A DNA stretch of 64,000 nucleotides from Tricholoma matsutake (taxonomy: Eukaryota > Basidiomycota > Agaricomycetes > Agaricales > Tricholomataceae): assembly GCA_026075535.2 (NCBI GenBank), contig AP026541.1, forward strand, positions 12,710,001 through 12,774,000, read 5' to 3'. This document shows, piece by piece, positions 33,905 to 46,399 of the stretch. The notes under the pieces were generated by a model that worked only from the letters and a program-made list of their open reading frames with translations, was not told the origin of the DNA and made no database searches. The stretch's first letter is position 1. Each line of letters begins with the position of its first letter. Both the position numbers and the translations under genes were made by a program.

Positions 33905-34205
33905 ACTCTGACTGGAGTCCACTGGGACTGGTCACCAGCCAACTGCCTGCAAAGTTGCCAGTCCAGTCCCAGTCCAGTCTGACTGGACTCTGAGTGGAAT
34001 CCACTCAAACACCAGATTCCACTTGGACTAGTCCAGTGGAGTCCAGTTGGAGTCTGGTTGGAGTCCAGTTGGAGTCCGGTTGGAGTCCAGTTGGAGTCCG
34101 GTTGGAGTCCAAGTGGAGTCTGGTTGGAGTCCGAGTGGAGTCTGAGTGGAGTCCAGTTGGAGTCTGGTTGGAGTCCACTGGGAGTCCACTGGGAGTCCAG
34201 TCAAA
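33905..34205. repeat. GGAGTCC tandem array, left end of E3
   Basis: Some twenty units of 10-12 bp such as GGAGTCCAGTT and GGAGTCYGGTT run head to tail. The mirrored array (GGACTCCACTT) lies at 41715-41870 near the right end. Confidence 0.9.
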
Positions 34206-34214
34206 TTCTGCTGA

Positions 34215-34310
34215 AAAAGTGTGTAAGAAAAGGAATTGAACCCAGATCCCTGTAGGTTGCTTATGTAATCATAATGCACAATATAACTGTTACACCACAG
34301 TACCTTGTGT
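34215..34310 (-). promoter_or_regulatory. Outward tRNA-like unit, left end of E3
   Basis: Minus strand: A box TGGTGTAACAG (34287-34297) and B box GGTTCAATTCC (34232-34242). Confidence 0.65.
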
Positions 34311-34396
34311 AAGGTATTTATCATCTACTTGCATTAGGTACCGTGGTGCAGCTGTGTATGACAAAGCATATTGCTGCATCATCAAATGTGCCAGCT

Positions 34397-34452
34397 CATC
34401 ACTCACCACCACCACCACCACCACCACCACCACCACCACCACCACCACCACT
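34397..34452. repeat. (CAC)n microsatellite
   Basis: An uninterrupted CAC/ACC run of about 55 bp within E3. It opens poly-Thr/His/Pro frames on the plus strand, none credible as a gene. Confidence 0.95.
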
Positions 34453-35529
34453 GTCAATGCCACCTCCCTCCCTCCTCTCTCTACCACCACCACCACCACT
34501 GCATGGACACCCACTGCCACTGCTCCCATGCCCAATCTGCCATCACCACCACCCGCAAATGAGCTGAATGGATGGGCCCTAGGTAAGTTTTTTTTCATTT
34601 GCTTTTTGTTTTTATAAACTAACTAACTTGTTTCTTTTGTTTTGTAGGTTCTAATCTACTGGTAATGATGGCCAGATGCGAGACAACCCCACACACCCAC
34701 CCCATGCCTGCGAGCCCCTGCTCGTAGGGTGGATCGTGAGTGTCACCAGGACCCCCAGAACATGAAACAATGGGGCCAACAACACACCACCTGCCTCCAG
34801 CCCCTTGAGCAACTGCTCGGGGGGTGGATCACGGGTGGAATGGAGGTGACGACAGCGAATGATGACAGGGCAATGCCGATGCCAACACAGAACGACACCC
34901 ATGCCAGCCCCCTCCTCCCTGTCCAAACGGGATGTGAGGGTGTCGATAAAGGGTAGGAGATGGCAGAGGGGTACCGGGAGACCTGTGGAGCAGGATACCC
35001 ACCTGGGAAGCACCCACCTACCCCCTCCCTCACATGCCACATCACTGACCCCTTCCCCCAACCCCTCCGAACTAGGAGACCCACAAAACTGACAACACAC
35101 CCACCCCACACTGACGAGCACCTGCTCTTTGGGTGGATGGCAGGTAGACCAGGGCTATGATGACCACAGCACCCATCCCCACACCTACGAGCCTCTGCTT
35201 GTAGGGTGGATGATGGGTGCAGCTTGCTACGGCGACATACATGTGCAAGGAGGGGTGGGCAATGACACCCACCCCAGACTGCATCCCCCAAACCCCCCTC
35301 CCCTGCATTTTGCATGGGGAGGGTCTTTATTATTTTTAATTCATCTCTGCCCCCCCCTCGCATCTTGTGAGAGGGTTTTTTCTTTGTTTATTATTATATT
35401 ATACCCACTCCCTCGTGTCCTACATGAGGGATGTGGTTAATTAAAAATTTTTGATCTTAATTGTTTGAAAAATGCCTCCTCAAAGAATATGAAAAGTTGA
35501 GTCATAAATAAACCTTATATTGATCTCTA

Positions 35530-35560
35530 ACAAGCTTTTTGAATGTGCCTTTGGCACACG
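35530..35560 (-). terminator. Candidate Helitron 3' terminal hairpin
   Basis: TGTGCC-TTT-GGCACA (35544-35558) forms a perfect 6-bp stem about 100 bp past the Helitron ORF stop. On the minus strand it is followed by ATTCAAAAAGCTTGTTAG. Helitron 3' ends carry a short hairpin a few bases before the terminus. The exact end is not fixed. Confidence 0.5.
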
Positions 35561-35663
35561 GGTGATATTTATATTTATATCTACACATCTTTATATATGT
35601 GCTATGATACATTATATTATATACTATGATACATTATTGTACCCATCTTTATGTGCACTCTAT

Positions 35664-38600
35664 CTATACATTATCTAGTAGTACTTCATTATATACAATA
35701 TTTTTTGTTATTGCCTCCTCACTTGTACTTGCCCAGATGGCTTTGATGTTGTGAACTGATGTCACCCAAGAGATTGCCACATAGAACTGCCCATGTGTAA
35801 AAACTGGAGTCCGCAGGTCAAGACCAACATGTCTGACAGACTGGCCCTGTGACTTGTTGATTGTCATTGCAAAGGAGAGCCGCACTGGAAACTGCCTCCT
35901 AGTGAACTCAAAAGGCACTTGATCCTCAGTTGGTCGCAGTGTAATCCTTGGAATGAACACAGTCTCTCCAGCATGATCCCCAGTAAGAAGCTGTACCTCT
36001 AACACCCTGTTTCTCATCCTTTTGAGAATTCCTCTGCTCCCATTGCAGACACCATGCCCAGGATCCAGGTTCTGAAGCACCATCACTGGACAACCAATCT
36101 TGAGAGCTGTCTGAGCCAATGGCAGTCCCAAGCAGTTGATCGAGTTCAGGTACTCCACAGCATACATGAGCTCTCCCTGGTCTTGTGTGTTGTTTGGAAT
36201 TGAGTCAGCACTGTTAAACACCCTCTGCTGTCCAGGGAACTTGTGAAGGATATAAGCATTGAGGTCATCCACATCATCATTGCAGCTTGAGAGGATTGTC
36301 CGATCTGAGAAGTACTGGTCTAAGTGCTGTTGTGGATGATGGATGTCAGGATAGATGGCATCCATGAGGGAGGGGACCAAGTTCTCTGGGCACTTGAAAT
36401 GGTCAGGAAGATGGATGTTGGCCTCATTGTCTGTGTGCATTCCATGACCAACCTCCAGCTGCCACCTTGCAAAGTTGCGCTCCTCTGCAACATCTCCACT
36501 CAAACACATGTTCTGCTTGAGATGGAGCACCTGGATATTCCCCCAAAGAGCAGAGCACTGCATGGAGGCACTGACAGTCTGAGGACATGATCCTCTGATG
36601 ATAACAGGCAGAATCTGCTGAAAGTCCCCTCCAAAGATGATGGAGAGGCCACCAAATGGCTTGTCTGATCCACAGATATCATGGAAGGTGCGATCGATAG
36701 ACTCATGGATGTGACGATGCTGCATGGGGGCCTCATCCCAAATGACCAAGTCTGCTGCACATATGAGCTCTGCATGCTTAGAAGTCTTTGAGAGGCCACA
36801 TGTGGAGGACTCATGGATGGGAATGGGAATCTTGAATGTAGAGTGTGCAGTACGACCACCTTTGAGAAGAAGGGCAGCAATGCCTGAGGATGCAACACAG
36901 AGAACAATCTTAGCCTGGGAGCGAAGCCTGTAGCACAGAGTATTGTAGACATATGTCTTGCCAGTGCCTCCAGGGCCATGAAGGAAAAAGGTCTGGCCAG
37001 ACTGAGTATTGACTGCAGCAAGAATTTCATCAAATGCCACCGTCTGATCCTGATTCAACCTTGCCTCATGCTCAGCTGCCAACACTGCTTGCTCCTCAGC
37101 ATCATACAACCTCTGCTCATTGATGAGGTGGTTGCCAACCATGGCTTGCCAGTCCTGGGTATACTGAGGCATAGTGGGCCAATCAGTGAGGGACTTGTTG
37201 GTATGAGAGAGAAGCCGGTCAATGAGGAAGAGGCCATAGTCCTGGACATCATCATCAGTGGGGTTGAGGTGGGTGTAGTCATGCTGAAGGCGGTAGCGCA
37301 GGTCATCACAGATATGAATCCAAAAGGTGTTCCAGAGTGCAGCAGGGTCAGAGGGCAGACAGTTGTGAAGGATGGTCACAAACAAATGGTGAAGCTGCTG
37401 ACCTGTCTGCATGGACCTGGCCTCCTCTAGACACTGATGCCACTCCTGATCATCTTCTAACAGTCCACAGGCGAGGCAGGCCTCTCTAAAAGATGGTGCC
37501 TGTACATCTTGGAAGGTGAGGAGGTTCTCAAATGATGTTGGGCCCCTGACAGAGGTGAGAAGAAGGCAGAGATAAAAGCGCTCACCAGCAGTGGGGTGGA
37601 CATAATACAGCCTGCCAACTGCAAAGCCACATTTCCTGGGTTTCCACTTGCCAGTACTCTTGTGATACACAAACTTGGAGGGATAGTCCTGGTACAGAAG
37701 GTCACCACCAACCTCTGGATATGCCAGGTTGGCCTTGAAGAATGCAGTGAGAGTGGTGTCTTTTGTGGCTGCTTGCTCAATGACCTGCTGCACAGTCTCT
37801 ACTCTATCCTCACTCCATGTGACATTTTGCTCATTTGGAAGGTGGACATGGAGGTGAACAACATTGGGAGAGGCACCGTGCATGACAAAGTGGAAGAGAC
37901 ACCAGAAGGACTCGCAGGCAGAAACAAAGTGGGCATCCAAGTACTGCCTAACCTCATTATCACAGGTGCCAAACTGCATTGTGACCTGATCATGGCCCTT
38001 GTAAACATACTTGTAGATGTACTTCAAGGCCTTGATGGAGGAAATGACCTCAACATTGATGTGGCAGTGATACTTCCATATAAGATAGGCACAGTAAGTG
38101 ACAACCCAGCGATTGTCGACCTGCTTCCCCTGGACCTCAAAGGTCTGGCCAGTGTTGCGGCACCTTGAAGAGGCATAAGAATCATCAGAGATGGTAGTGT
38201 GCTCTCTGAAGGGCTTGGGAAAGTTCTTGGAGCACTTGCCATTGACCAAGCATGGGGCATCAGCATTGTCATTTTCAGCACCGCAGGGCTTGTGGACCAT
38301 GAACTGCTTGACCAACTCGAGGAGCTCAGGATCATCAACAGGGAACTTGCAAGAAAGAAGGCTGTCCACATCCTCTGGGGTGCGGAGCTTGGAAGCCTCA
38401 TCAAGGAAGATGATGCAGTGCATGTGAGGAAGGCCATGCTTCTGGAACTCAATTATGAAGACATGACCAACAGCTTTGCCAAAGATGCCATGCTCAATGT
38501 CCTTGATCAGCTCCCCACGCTTTGCCTCAAAAGCCCAAACTGCCAAGTCAGGACAGTCTGCTGGATCCTGACCTGGCAACAGGGCATTCTGGATCTCTGG

Positions 38601-39934
38601 CCAGTTGGGGATGGCAGTCATAGTGAGAAAGAGGTCGCCACCTTTGAAGTACTGATTGATGGCCAATGAATCCTGGAGGAGCTGCTGCATGTGGCAGGTG
38701 CTTCCAGCAAAGGAAGATGGCAAGATAGTCCTCTGACCAAGAGCCCTGGGGTCTGCATCAATGTTGGCTGCAACAGCATCTGTGAGCCCAGAATACACCT
38801 CACTGTGAAGCTTGCCCTGGCTGGACATGATATACATCAGACGATCCTGCTCACAGGTGGCCCAATGGTCGCACACATATTGCTGAAAGAGCTTTCCTGC
38901 CTGGAAGATATGCTGGGGCTCAATGTTGGGAGGGCATGGATGAAGGTGATAGCGATAAAACTCAGACTTGGTGACATGCTTGTGCTTTCGAGGCTGGCCC
39001 TCAGCAGGAGGCTCCACAGCACCATCCTGATTGTTGACCTCCTCACCGCCTCTGTACTCGAGCCGAGGATGCCATGAGAGCTGGCCAGTGGGATGCAGCA
39101 GCACATAGTGGAGGGCAGGATAGAAAGGATGGCACTCAGAGATGCGCTGGAGGCCATTCCCATGCTTGCGGTAGAGTACAATGTCATGATAGCCCCCTGG
39201 CTGGTCTCCATCCCCTGGAAGAATAACAGCAATCTCATTTCAGCTGGCATCAGGAAGGTTGTACTGATGACGATCACAGCCCTCATCAAAGCGAAGAGCG
39301 ATCTTGCACTGCTGCTCAGGTGGCAAGTCTTGGGTGAGCTCAAAGGCCTATCTGTAGAGTGCAACTCCTGGATGGTGGTTGTGAAGCATGTCCTGAAGAT
39401 TGCTCAAGATGTCTGGTTGCAGATGGGTGTTCTGTCTGTGGTTGTGACGATGGTCAAGTGCCTGAGCAGGATCATAGATATAAAGCTGGGAGTACACAGG
39501 ATTCTTGCCTGCAAGAGGGAGAAGGGAACCTGCTTTGTGGGACAGCTCACCATGGAGCCTGAAGATCCAGGGCCCATTGCCATTGTTCATGGAGTTGTCC
39601 AGCTTTTGGCCAATGGAGGTCATGGCAAGTGCATTGTTGTAGTTGCGTATGTGCTCACAGAACTCTTTGCTGAGATGATCCTGGCCATTGAAGAGTTGGG
39701 ACAGTTCATGGGGGAGGTCATAGAGATGGGGGAGATCGACTTTTCCACTGAAGCAGCACATGCCAAACTTGGGATTTATCAGAGAAGACTTGGCAGTTTT
39801 CTCTGCCATCCAATGAAGCGCATGGCATGAAGGACATTGGATATCCATACTCCCAAGACTGTGGACAGGCCAGTTGAGATTGAATGGCTGGTGGGCAACA
39901 GGAAGGGGCTGAACAGGTGCAGGTGCAGGAGGCT

Positions 39935-39971
<37 letters not shown>

Positions 39972-40955
39972 TGGATGAGCAGGAGCAGGAGCAGGTGGAT
40001 GAGCAGGAGCAGGAGCAGGTGGCTGAGCAGGAGCAGGGACAGGAGCAGGTGGCTGGAGTGGATTCAAAGGAGGCATGGCAGGGAAGGGCTGGTTGTTCAA
40101 GCATCAGCCATGAAATGTACATACAAAATGGTAGAAGGAGAATACCCACCACAGCAACAGGAGCTCCTCTACCTCTACCTCTACCTTGACGTCCACGCAC
40201 AGGAGCAACTGGCAAGGGTGGAAGAGCTGCATGCTGGGCCATGAGATCAGCCATAGGCAGTGGAGCAGGAGCAGCCCCACAACCTTGAGCCCCATGACCA
40301 CGACCTCGTCCTGCATTGATAGGAAGTGGTGGAAGAGCAGCATACTGGGCCATGAGATCTGCAAATGTGAGGGGAGCAGGAGCAGGAGCCTGGAGTGGGG
40401 GAACACCAAAAGGGTCAGAGTTATTAGCAGCTGGACCAACCATGGGAGGAGAAGGAGGGAGTGGGAGGCCAATTGGAGAAGGGGCAAAGTGCAGTTGGCG
40501 GGCATGATGAGGGGTGCGGTGACGCTGAGGGCTATCCAGGACACGCGGGTCTCGTTCACTTTGCTGGGCAGCAATACAGATCTGCTGAGGAGTGTTGGGA
40601 GGGGTTTGATCCCTGCAGAGGCAAGGATGAGAATAGAACAAAAGAAGGAAAGAAATCAGAATGTACTCATGCGGGACAAATCAATGCAGATCTTCATCTT
40701 CATCTTTTGCTCCTGAGGCTGGTCCAGAGCACTCTCCTGCTGCAGCTGTGCACTCAGATTCTTAAAAGCAGCAGTGAAATCAGTGCAAACAGCAGTAGTT
40801 GACAGTGGAGTGACTTCCAGTGATGGAAGGGGAGGCAACTGCATACCCGCCAGCCCAATCTCCCTACACACTGTGCCCAGAGAGAGGTCCAGGCCCAAAT
40901 CAACTGGCAGACACTCCTTTGTTGAAAAGGAGAAGCCAGGGAGGCAGGACTTCAC
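35664..40955 (-). CDS. Helitron Rep/helicase (RepHel), nearly intact
   Basis: The main frame 39104-35664 is open for 1146 codons. It holds an HUH Rep domain (GLPHMHCIIFL, then YIYKYVYKG with paired Tyr) and a PIF1-type helicase: Walker A GPGGTGKT, VIWDEAPM, FGGDFQQ and a C-terminal motif AMTINKSQGQ. The same frame continues upstream to 40088 through TGA at 39240 and TAG at 39348, giving the Helitron-like N-terminal region (HALHWMAEKT, PKFGMCC, NYNNALAMTS) and a Pro/Ala repeat. Introns are likely at about 40089-40152 and 40613-40666, with exons to 40955. The protein would nick and unwind DNA for rolling-circle transposition. Two point nonsense changes make this copy suspect, although both core domains are intact. 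Confidence 0.88.
39915..40075. repeat. GAGCAG/GTGGAT repeats in the Helitron N-terminus
   Basis: Hexamer and 24-bp repeats (GAGCAGGAGCAGGTGGAT type), encoding PAPAPAHP on the minus strand. Confidence 0.85.
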
Positions 40956-41520
40956 TGGGCTTCACCTTGGTCTACTGATTCCTCAAGAACCCAATTGCAA
41001 AGGCAACTGGAGGAGAGAAAACACCAAACCCCACTCACCTCACTCAAAAGGCAGGTCCAGGCCCAGGCCCAGGCCAAAAGCTGGGAAGAGAAGGCCATCA
41101 GCAAAAAAGAGAGGATGGCAAGGGAACACCCAACAAAAATCCAGGTGCAAACAGGCCTAGAGGGACAGATACTATGAGAAACCAAGAGGTAAGGCAGCTG
41201 ACTCACCAAAAGAAGGATAGCCAAAAACTGAAAAGACAGCAAAAACCCTCTAAATGGCAGAAGCCAGGGGCTGTAGAACCCCCAAAACAGTGTCAGATGG
41301 TCAGCAGGACCCAATGACACCTAAACCTACCTTTGTGGAAGGCAGAACGCAGAGGGAGAAAGGCAGGGAAGAAGAGAAGTCGCATGCAACAAATATTTTA
41401 TTTTGATGCGTGATGCGCTGGCATGGGTTTTGCCGGCATAAAACAGCACAGTCTGCTTAGTCAAATTTTATGTAACATTAAAACTTTCTTGGGGTCAGCT
41501 GACTGACATGACTTTATTAT
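40956..41520. other. Helitron 5' flank inside E3
   Basis: No supported gene. The minus-strand 5' end of the Helitron should lie here, probably before the AT-rich stretch at 41390-41520. I could not fix the TC terminus. Confidence 0.35.
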
Positions 41521-41524
41521 ATTA

Positions 41525-41620
41525 TAAGTCTCCTGTGGCTCAAGTGGTTGAGCACACTTGTTTGGTTTGTCATGTGATTCCTTATGGTGAGGTCTTGAGT
41601 TCAATTCCTGCAGTACACAA
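41525..41620 (+). promoter_or_regulatory. Outward tRNA-like unit, right end of E3
   Basis: A box TGGCTCAAGTG (41536-41546) and B box AGTTCAATTCC (41598-41608) on the plus strand, pointing to the right terminus. Confidence 0.65.
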
Positions 41621-42079
41621 ATTTATTTTGTGGGTACTTTATGAAATTCACCAAGTCTGAAGTCCTTTGAGCTCATATCTAATTGACTTATCATTTGGTT
41701 GAAATGCATTCCACTCGGACTCCAGTTGGACTCCAGTTGGACTCCAGTGGGGGATTGAACTCTACATGACTTAATGTAGTTCAATTGGACTTCACTCAGA
41801 CTCCACTTGGACTCCACTTGGACTCCACTTGGACTCCAGTCAGTCCAGTCGGAGTCCACTAGGACAGGTGGGGGACTGTAAAGTACTGTATTCCACTGCC
41901 TCCATGGGTGGGCTTGTTGAAGTTGAAGGTGAAATTGATGGATTGGGGAGGGTGTCAGATGATCTGGACAATGATGATGACCTTTTACCTCATGACCTGG
42001 ATGTTAATACAGATTTAGTTATTCAGCTCATGGAACACATTAATACTACTGCTAGTTTAGATGATTTCTATTAGATCAT

Positions 42080-42986
42080 TATGCTCAATCCTCACGGTGT
42101 GAAAATCATGAAAACAATGTAATTTTAGCTTCCAAAGTTGTCACAATTGGTATCCAACTCTTCCAAGTTGAACATTAGTTGCAGTTGAGACATTGTCTTA
42201 TTTGAGGAGTAGTACTATTGTAGTTACAATGTTACATTCACAATCACCACAAATATTGAGTGGAAAATGTGTAATTGTTGCATTTCAACTGTAGGCATAA
42301 GTTCAAGACAATGCTCAAACTTGGCATGACATTCAAGTTCAAGTTCGAACTCATGACTACTTCAACTTATGCAGCAATAAGGGAATAGATTGCATTCAAT
42401 ATTCAATAATTAAGTGATGGTGATCCTAAATATAATGTGTGCTGTATTCAAGTTTGACAATGTGGCATGACATTCAAAGTTAATCACTTGCAGATGTTAT
42501 TGGATGACTACTAAATTACAATCACAACTTATGTGCCACAATATGAAGATCAACCTGGAGTTCAAACTTTCCTTAATTCTGGTTGAACTTGCACTCACCT
42601 TGGTCTACTATGTGCATGTTTACAATTCAAGTTTTAGGCTGCAGCTCTGGTTTGGAGATGCAGTCATGGTAACATCAGTAAGTCTCAACACAGCTGGTAC
42701 TGATCATGACAGTTCATCCTGTTCTCCAGGTTTCTTTGGAGTCTGAGTCTTCAATCAATTCAAAGCTTGCAACACACTGAGCTATGATCTTCATCTGTGC
42801 AGGTATTCCAGAGAAGAATTTGGTAATCTATTCTAACTTTTATTGGACCCAATTTGAGGAACTGATTGGATTACCCCACTTGCTTCTTGCCTTTTTTCCC
42901 TCAACCCTTACCTCAAGGGTTACTGTGGCAGTAGTATGACTGCTAGTATATATATAGTGCAACAACATTTATCATCTGCATTCTTC
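42080..42986. other. Spacer after KDZ2
   Basis: AT-rich, with repeated CAAGTTC/GTTCAA words, and no convincing gene. Short open frames (for example 42504-42746) lack family features. Confidence 0.4.
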
Positions 42987-44629
42987 ATGGCATCCAAAAC
43001 CTCCAAGTTCAAGTGGGGTGTTCCTGTCAGTATTCCTGTGCCACCCTATGGTGATGGCGATATACCACCATGGAGTGACCTCAAATTCAATCCCCTTGGG
43101 ATATACAACCTTTGTCATCACATTGGGGTTCTGGCTGGTGAATGTGGCACTTTCAATAGGTATCAGTGTTGATTTGAGGCTGCTGACATAGCCTGGTTTG
43201 TGGCTGGCACCTCTGAAGACAATGATCATTACATCCCAGCTAATACTTTCCATCACACATTCGACATTATCCAAGATGATTTACTGACTGAAGAGGAAGG
43301 CAGAAAATGGTGCAAGCAATTGTGCTCTCATCTCATGAACCTTTTGTCCAATGTGGTGCTCTGCCTCTTTTCATTTTATTAAATCAAGTATTTATGCTCA
43401 TCCAGGCTACTTTGTGGGATCATGCATTTGGGAGTTCAACCATGTTGAAGGCACAAATAGTCCTGGAGCACCAGCACTTCCAGAGTGTGTCAAGGCTGAC
43501 ATTTATCTTCCCCCTGTCTTTGTGAGCAAGCATCCAGAAGCTCATCCTGCTATTGCTCAGATAGTCCAAACTTTTATTGAGGAGGTTGGTATCCACACTA
43601 TCCAAAGTTGGACACACACTGGCAAAAAACATGGCTGGTTGCTTTCTCAGTCTGTACATGTCCACAGAAATCAAGGATCTACTACATGCCCACTTGTCTC
43701 TTTGCCAGTTTCAGGTACTTTTGCATTATCAATTCTGCAGCTGCCCCCCATATGGCAGTTTGACCCAATCTGTCTCTTCTGATCATTCTCACAATGACAA
43801 GTTTCCTGTCAGTCCACATGCTGAGCCTGCAATGTCTCAGGATAGTGACATCATGGATGATTCAGAACCTTTGAGCCAAACCACTCTCGATTTCACCAAT
43901 TCCCTTGAAGAGATTGCAAAATTGAAAGCGGAACTCAAGGGTGCTGGACACAGGGAGGATAGCCTTATACCCCAGATTCATACCCTTTCAGCTGCCTACA
44001 GGAAAAGGATGCAGAAATTGCTCATGTTCAGGTCCAATTAGCCAACAGGTCTTTGCCATCCCTCTCCACACTGTCATATGTTAGCAGCATCACTTCACGC
44101 CCCCAGACTCCTGAGCCACACTCTCCATCAAAGCAAAATCTGCAAAACAATCTTGCATTAAAGTTTCTGAACATACTAGACTTGGTGCATTTCATTACTT
44201 GACCCTTCCACCTTTCCAAAGCCATCTCTCATGTGAGTGCTACCCTTTGGACCTTCCTCGCCTCCTACTCAACCCACTTCTCATGATGCTAACTCTGATA
44301 GCCCAATTATCCATTTTGCTCCTCCACCAACTCCAGCCTCTTCATGTGGTCATCATTGTGGTCATGTTCTCCAGGAGCTGGCTCAGCCACTTTCCCTTGG
44401 TACATACTGGACAAGTTTCTTCAAGAGCACAGGTTACAGGAAAAATTGGGGATCACCTTTTGCTCATTTTAATACACCCACTCCTGCATGGTTCAAGTTC
44501 ATCAATTCCTTAGATCTCACAGATCTCCAGCAAGGAGAATTTATTATGGCACTGACCTGTACTGTGGGGGCAAGAGGGCCCACCATAGGTTGCCATTGGG
44601 ATACAGGTCGGGGACAGGGTCTCCCTTGA
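42987..44629 (+). pseudogene. Unknown protein downstream of KDZ2, multi-exon, broken
   Basis: The frame opens at ATG 42987 (KWGVPVSIPVPPYGDGDIPP), passes TGA at 43170 in phase and continues (DIAWFVAGTSEDNDHYIPA) to about 43350. A probable intron ends at AAATCAAG before HPGYFVGSCIWEFNHVEG (43390). Further segments read PALPECVKADIYLPPVFVSK, a coiled-coil-like SLEEIAKLKAELKGAGHR (about 43905-43965), then 44237-44629 (YWTSFFKSTGYRKNWGSPF). I do not recognise a domain. The conserved-looking segments and their place after a KDZ gene suggest a companion gene, as in the KDZ1 region. Confidence 0.4.
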
Positions 44630-44743
44630 CCCCATCAACATTGGAAGAGAGGAGGACGCCAGTCTCTCAACTGGCATCAACATATGCAATGGTGGCATGG
44701 GTACTGCCTCAGGGACACATCCAGAAGGACATAGAGATGGAGG

Positions 44744-45703
44744 ATGGTGAGGTGGGTGGAGACACCAGGAGATGAGAGAGCAGTGGCAGGCATGTGTGCC
44801 TATGTAAGGGATGCACAGATGGTGCATAAGGAGGAGAGGCCACCTCTACAAAATGCAGCATTGGCAAAGTGGAAGACACCAGGATGGGTGTCAGTAACAA
44901 GGATGGGGAACCCTAATGTTCCTGCAGGGGTGAACACGCCCTGCTTGACAGACTTGCCCAAGGATTGGGCAAGGTGGTTGTGGCGATATCCCCAGGAGGT
45001 GGAGGTCCCTCCTGGCATTTGCTGAACAAGGGATGGACTTCCACTGTCCTCAGTGAGGGGATTTTTGTTGGCAGCGGTGAGAGCACCAAGGGGTGCCACC
45101 ATTCAACATGTGAGAAACACATTCATGCTTTGGGCCGCTGAACTGGTGGCATCACCGGGACATTATTGTTGTCTGGTGGACAAACTATGTCTCACCATTG
45201 CCACAACACCGAGGGTGATGATGGCACAACCATCTGACAACATCATGGTGGAGGACATGACACATCTCTTCGCGGTGGATGGAGTTACCATTCCCCAGAT
45301 AAGGGATGCGCATAACTGGGGATCGCTGGCACTTAACCAGTTGTCCCTCGGTTCAGACACCTCCAGGCGGATGGAGGCGATGGCAACACAGATGAGTGTG
45401 TGCCAACATATGAGTCAGGATGACCAGGACCACCCAGTAGTTCTGGAACCCAGGTGGTGGTACCCGCCACCTGGAGGATTTGGGATGGTGCCCATGCCAA
45501 TGGGTTTGCAGCCTCTGGGGCAACCACCACTGGCGATGGTGCCAACCATGGGGTTGGTATCCCACCATCCTGTGGGTGTGGTCATTCTGATGGTTTTGGT
45601 GGTGGAGGCACCACCTGTACCATCAGTTGCCAGCACAGCAGCTCAAGGGTACCCGGAGGGTCCAAGGTCACAGCTGGCCCCAGACGATGGAGTGACCAGA
45701 TAG
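44744..45703 (+). pseudogene. Unknown ORF upstream of E4, one TGA
   Basis: One plus-strand frame from 44744 to 45703 is broken only by TGA at about 45023. It reads AGMCAYVRDAQMVHKEERPP, DWARWLWRYPQEVEVPPGIC, then after the stop VRNTFMLWAAELVASPGHYC and VEDMTHLFAVDGVTIPQIRD, and ends in a Gly/Pro/Met-rich tail. It has the look of a real protein of unknown family, perhaps gag-like. Antisense frames of similar length exist, so strand choice is moderate. Confidence 0.4.
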
Positions 45704-46284
45704 ATGGGTGTGTCCATCATCTACATTCAGAAAAAGAAGAGAAAGAAAAACAGGAAAGGGAAAGCAGCTTGAAGACAAGCTGAAGAAGAGGTGGAGGAAT
45801 GCAGTAGTGGGATATCCCCCAGGTCAGACATGGGCGATGGGGAAGCGTCACTACCACAGGAGCAACTGCTGCCATCAGGCGACACAGAGCACCTGCCTAC
45901 AGACGGTGTGCACAAGGACATCGAGATGGAGTGAGAGGTGGGATTCCACCTCAAAAAACAAAAAAAAAGAATCATGTTTTTTCATAGAAAAAATGAGGTC
46001 TTTACTGTGCCCCACATATTCTGAGCCAGTCCGCATGGAACTTGGTGGACTCCACACAGACTAGCTCGGACTCCGCACGGACTGGCATTCACTCATTTGG
46101 CTCAAATGTCCTGTATAGCAGTTGCTCGGACTCTGCACGGACTTTCGTGGAGTCCGAGCTGTTTTTGCACCTTTACTCGGAGTGCACACGGACTTTGTCC
46201 AAGCAACATCAATTTACTCAGACTCAGACGGATACATGTCCAAGTCATCCGAGTTGAGTCCGTGGATGCATAGCAGAGGCTACA

Positions 46285-46380
46285 GAAAAATTATGTAGTA
46301 AAGGAGAATCAAACTCCAAGCCTTATCACCAAGCATAAATAGCAGCAATTAACCACTACACCACAGAGCCATTGTCAAAC
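46285..46380 (-). promoter_or_regulatory. Outward tRNA-like unit, left end of E4
   Basis: Minus strand: A box TGGTGTAGTGG (46353-46363) and a weaker B box AGTTTGATTCT (46305-46315). Confidence 0.55.
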
Positions 46381-46399
46381 AAGCAAACAATTGCATTAT

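Larger units (their letters stand above)
33872..41886. mobile_element. E3: large E-family copy containing a Helitron
   Basis: Ends GAGGGCTTTACACTCC and ...ACTGTAAAGTAC. Flanks GATATTCCAC (33862-33871) and TGTATTCCAC (41887-41896) match at the last eight of ten bases. Inside are long GGAGTCC arrays at both ends, outward tRNA-like units, palindrome cassettes (GAGCCCCTGCTC 34712; GAGCAACTGCTC 34807; GAGCACCTGCTC 35116), an intron-like segment 34583-34647 and GC hairpins (35298-35326 and 35350-35376). A Helitron of more than 5 kb has inserted between the cassettes and the right end. E3 itself sits in KDZ2. Confidence 0.75.
29716..42074 (+). pseudogene. Second KDZ transposase gene (KDZ2), split by E1 and E3
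   Basis: The gene is readable in three blocks: 29716-30058, 31901-33863 and 41897-42074. Block 2 has INAWRRQLSFLMDAYLLWK, YGFLGASPEKPTLAF, FEIYCQIHRVCPQFSI, an intron at 32525-32571, LTDQLSTAYDCYLEV, QNVCAPCLYK, NNSWKLIDSTFRSG, LDTCIDHWWNASPEARKKMF, a further intron near 33316-33364, ADFNVL, MNLHFGIVCA and FSGTLFPG. These match the KDZ transposase order. Block 3 gives the acidic C-terminus (LDNDDDLLPHDLDVNTDLV). TGA at 33301 and others near 33505 and 33600 replace probable Arg, and frameshifts are also present. E1 (with TGGATTTAGA repeats) and E3 interrupt it. The N-terminal cysteine cluster is only partly visible (CNCKKG). Confidence 0.75.

Noticed and set aside
34343..34617. Poly-Pro, poly-Thr and poly-His ORFs
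   Set aside because: Direct translations of the (CAC)n microsatellite in three frames.
36324..39077. Several plus-strand ORFs antisense to the Helitron gene
   Set aside because: They overlap the 1146-codon RepHel frame, which has clear Rep and helicase motifs.
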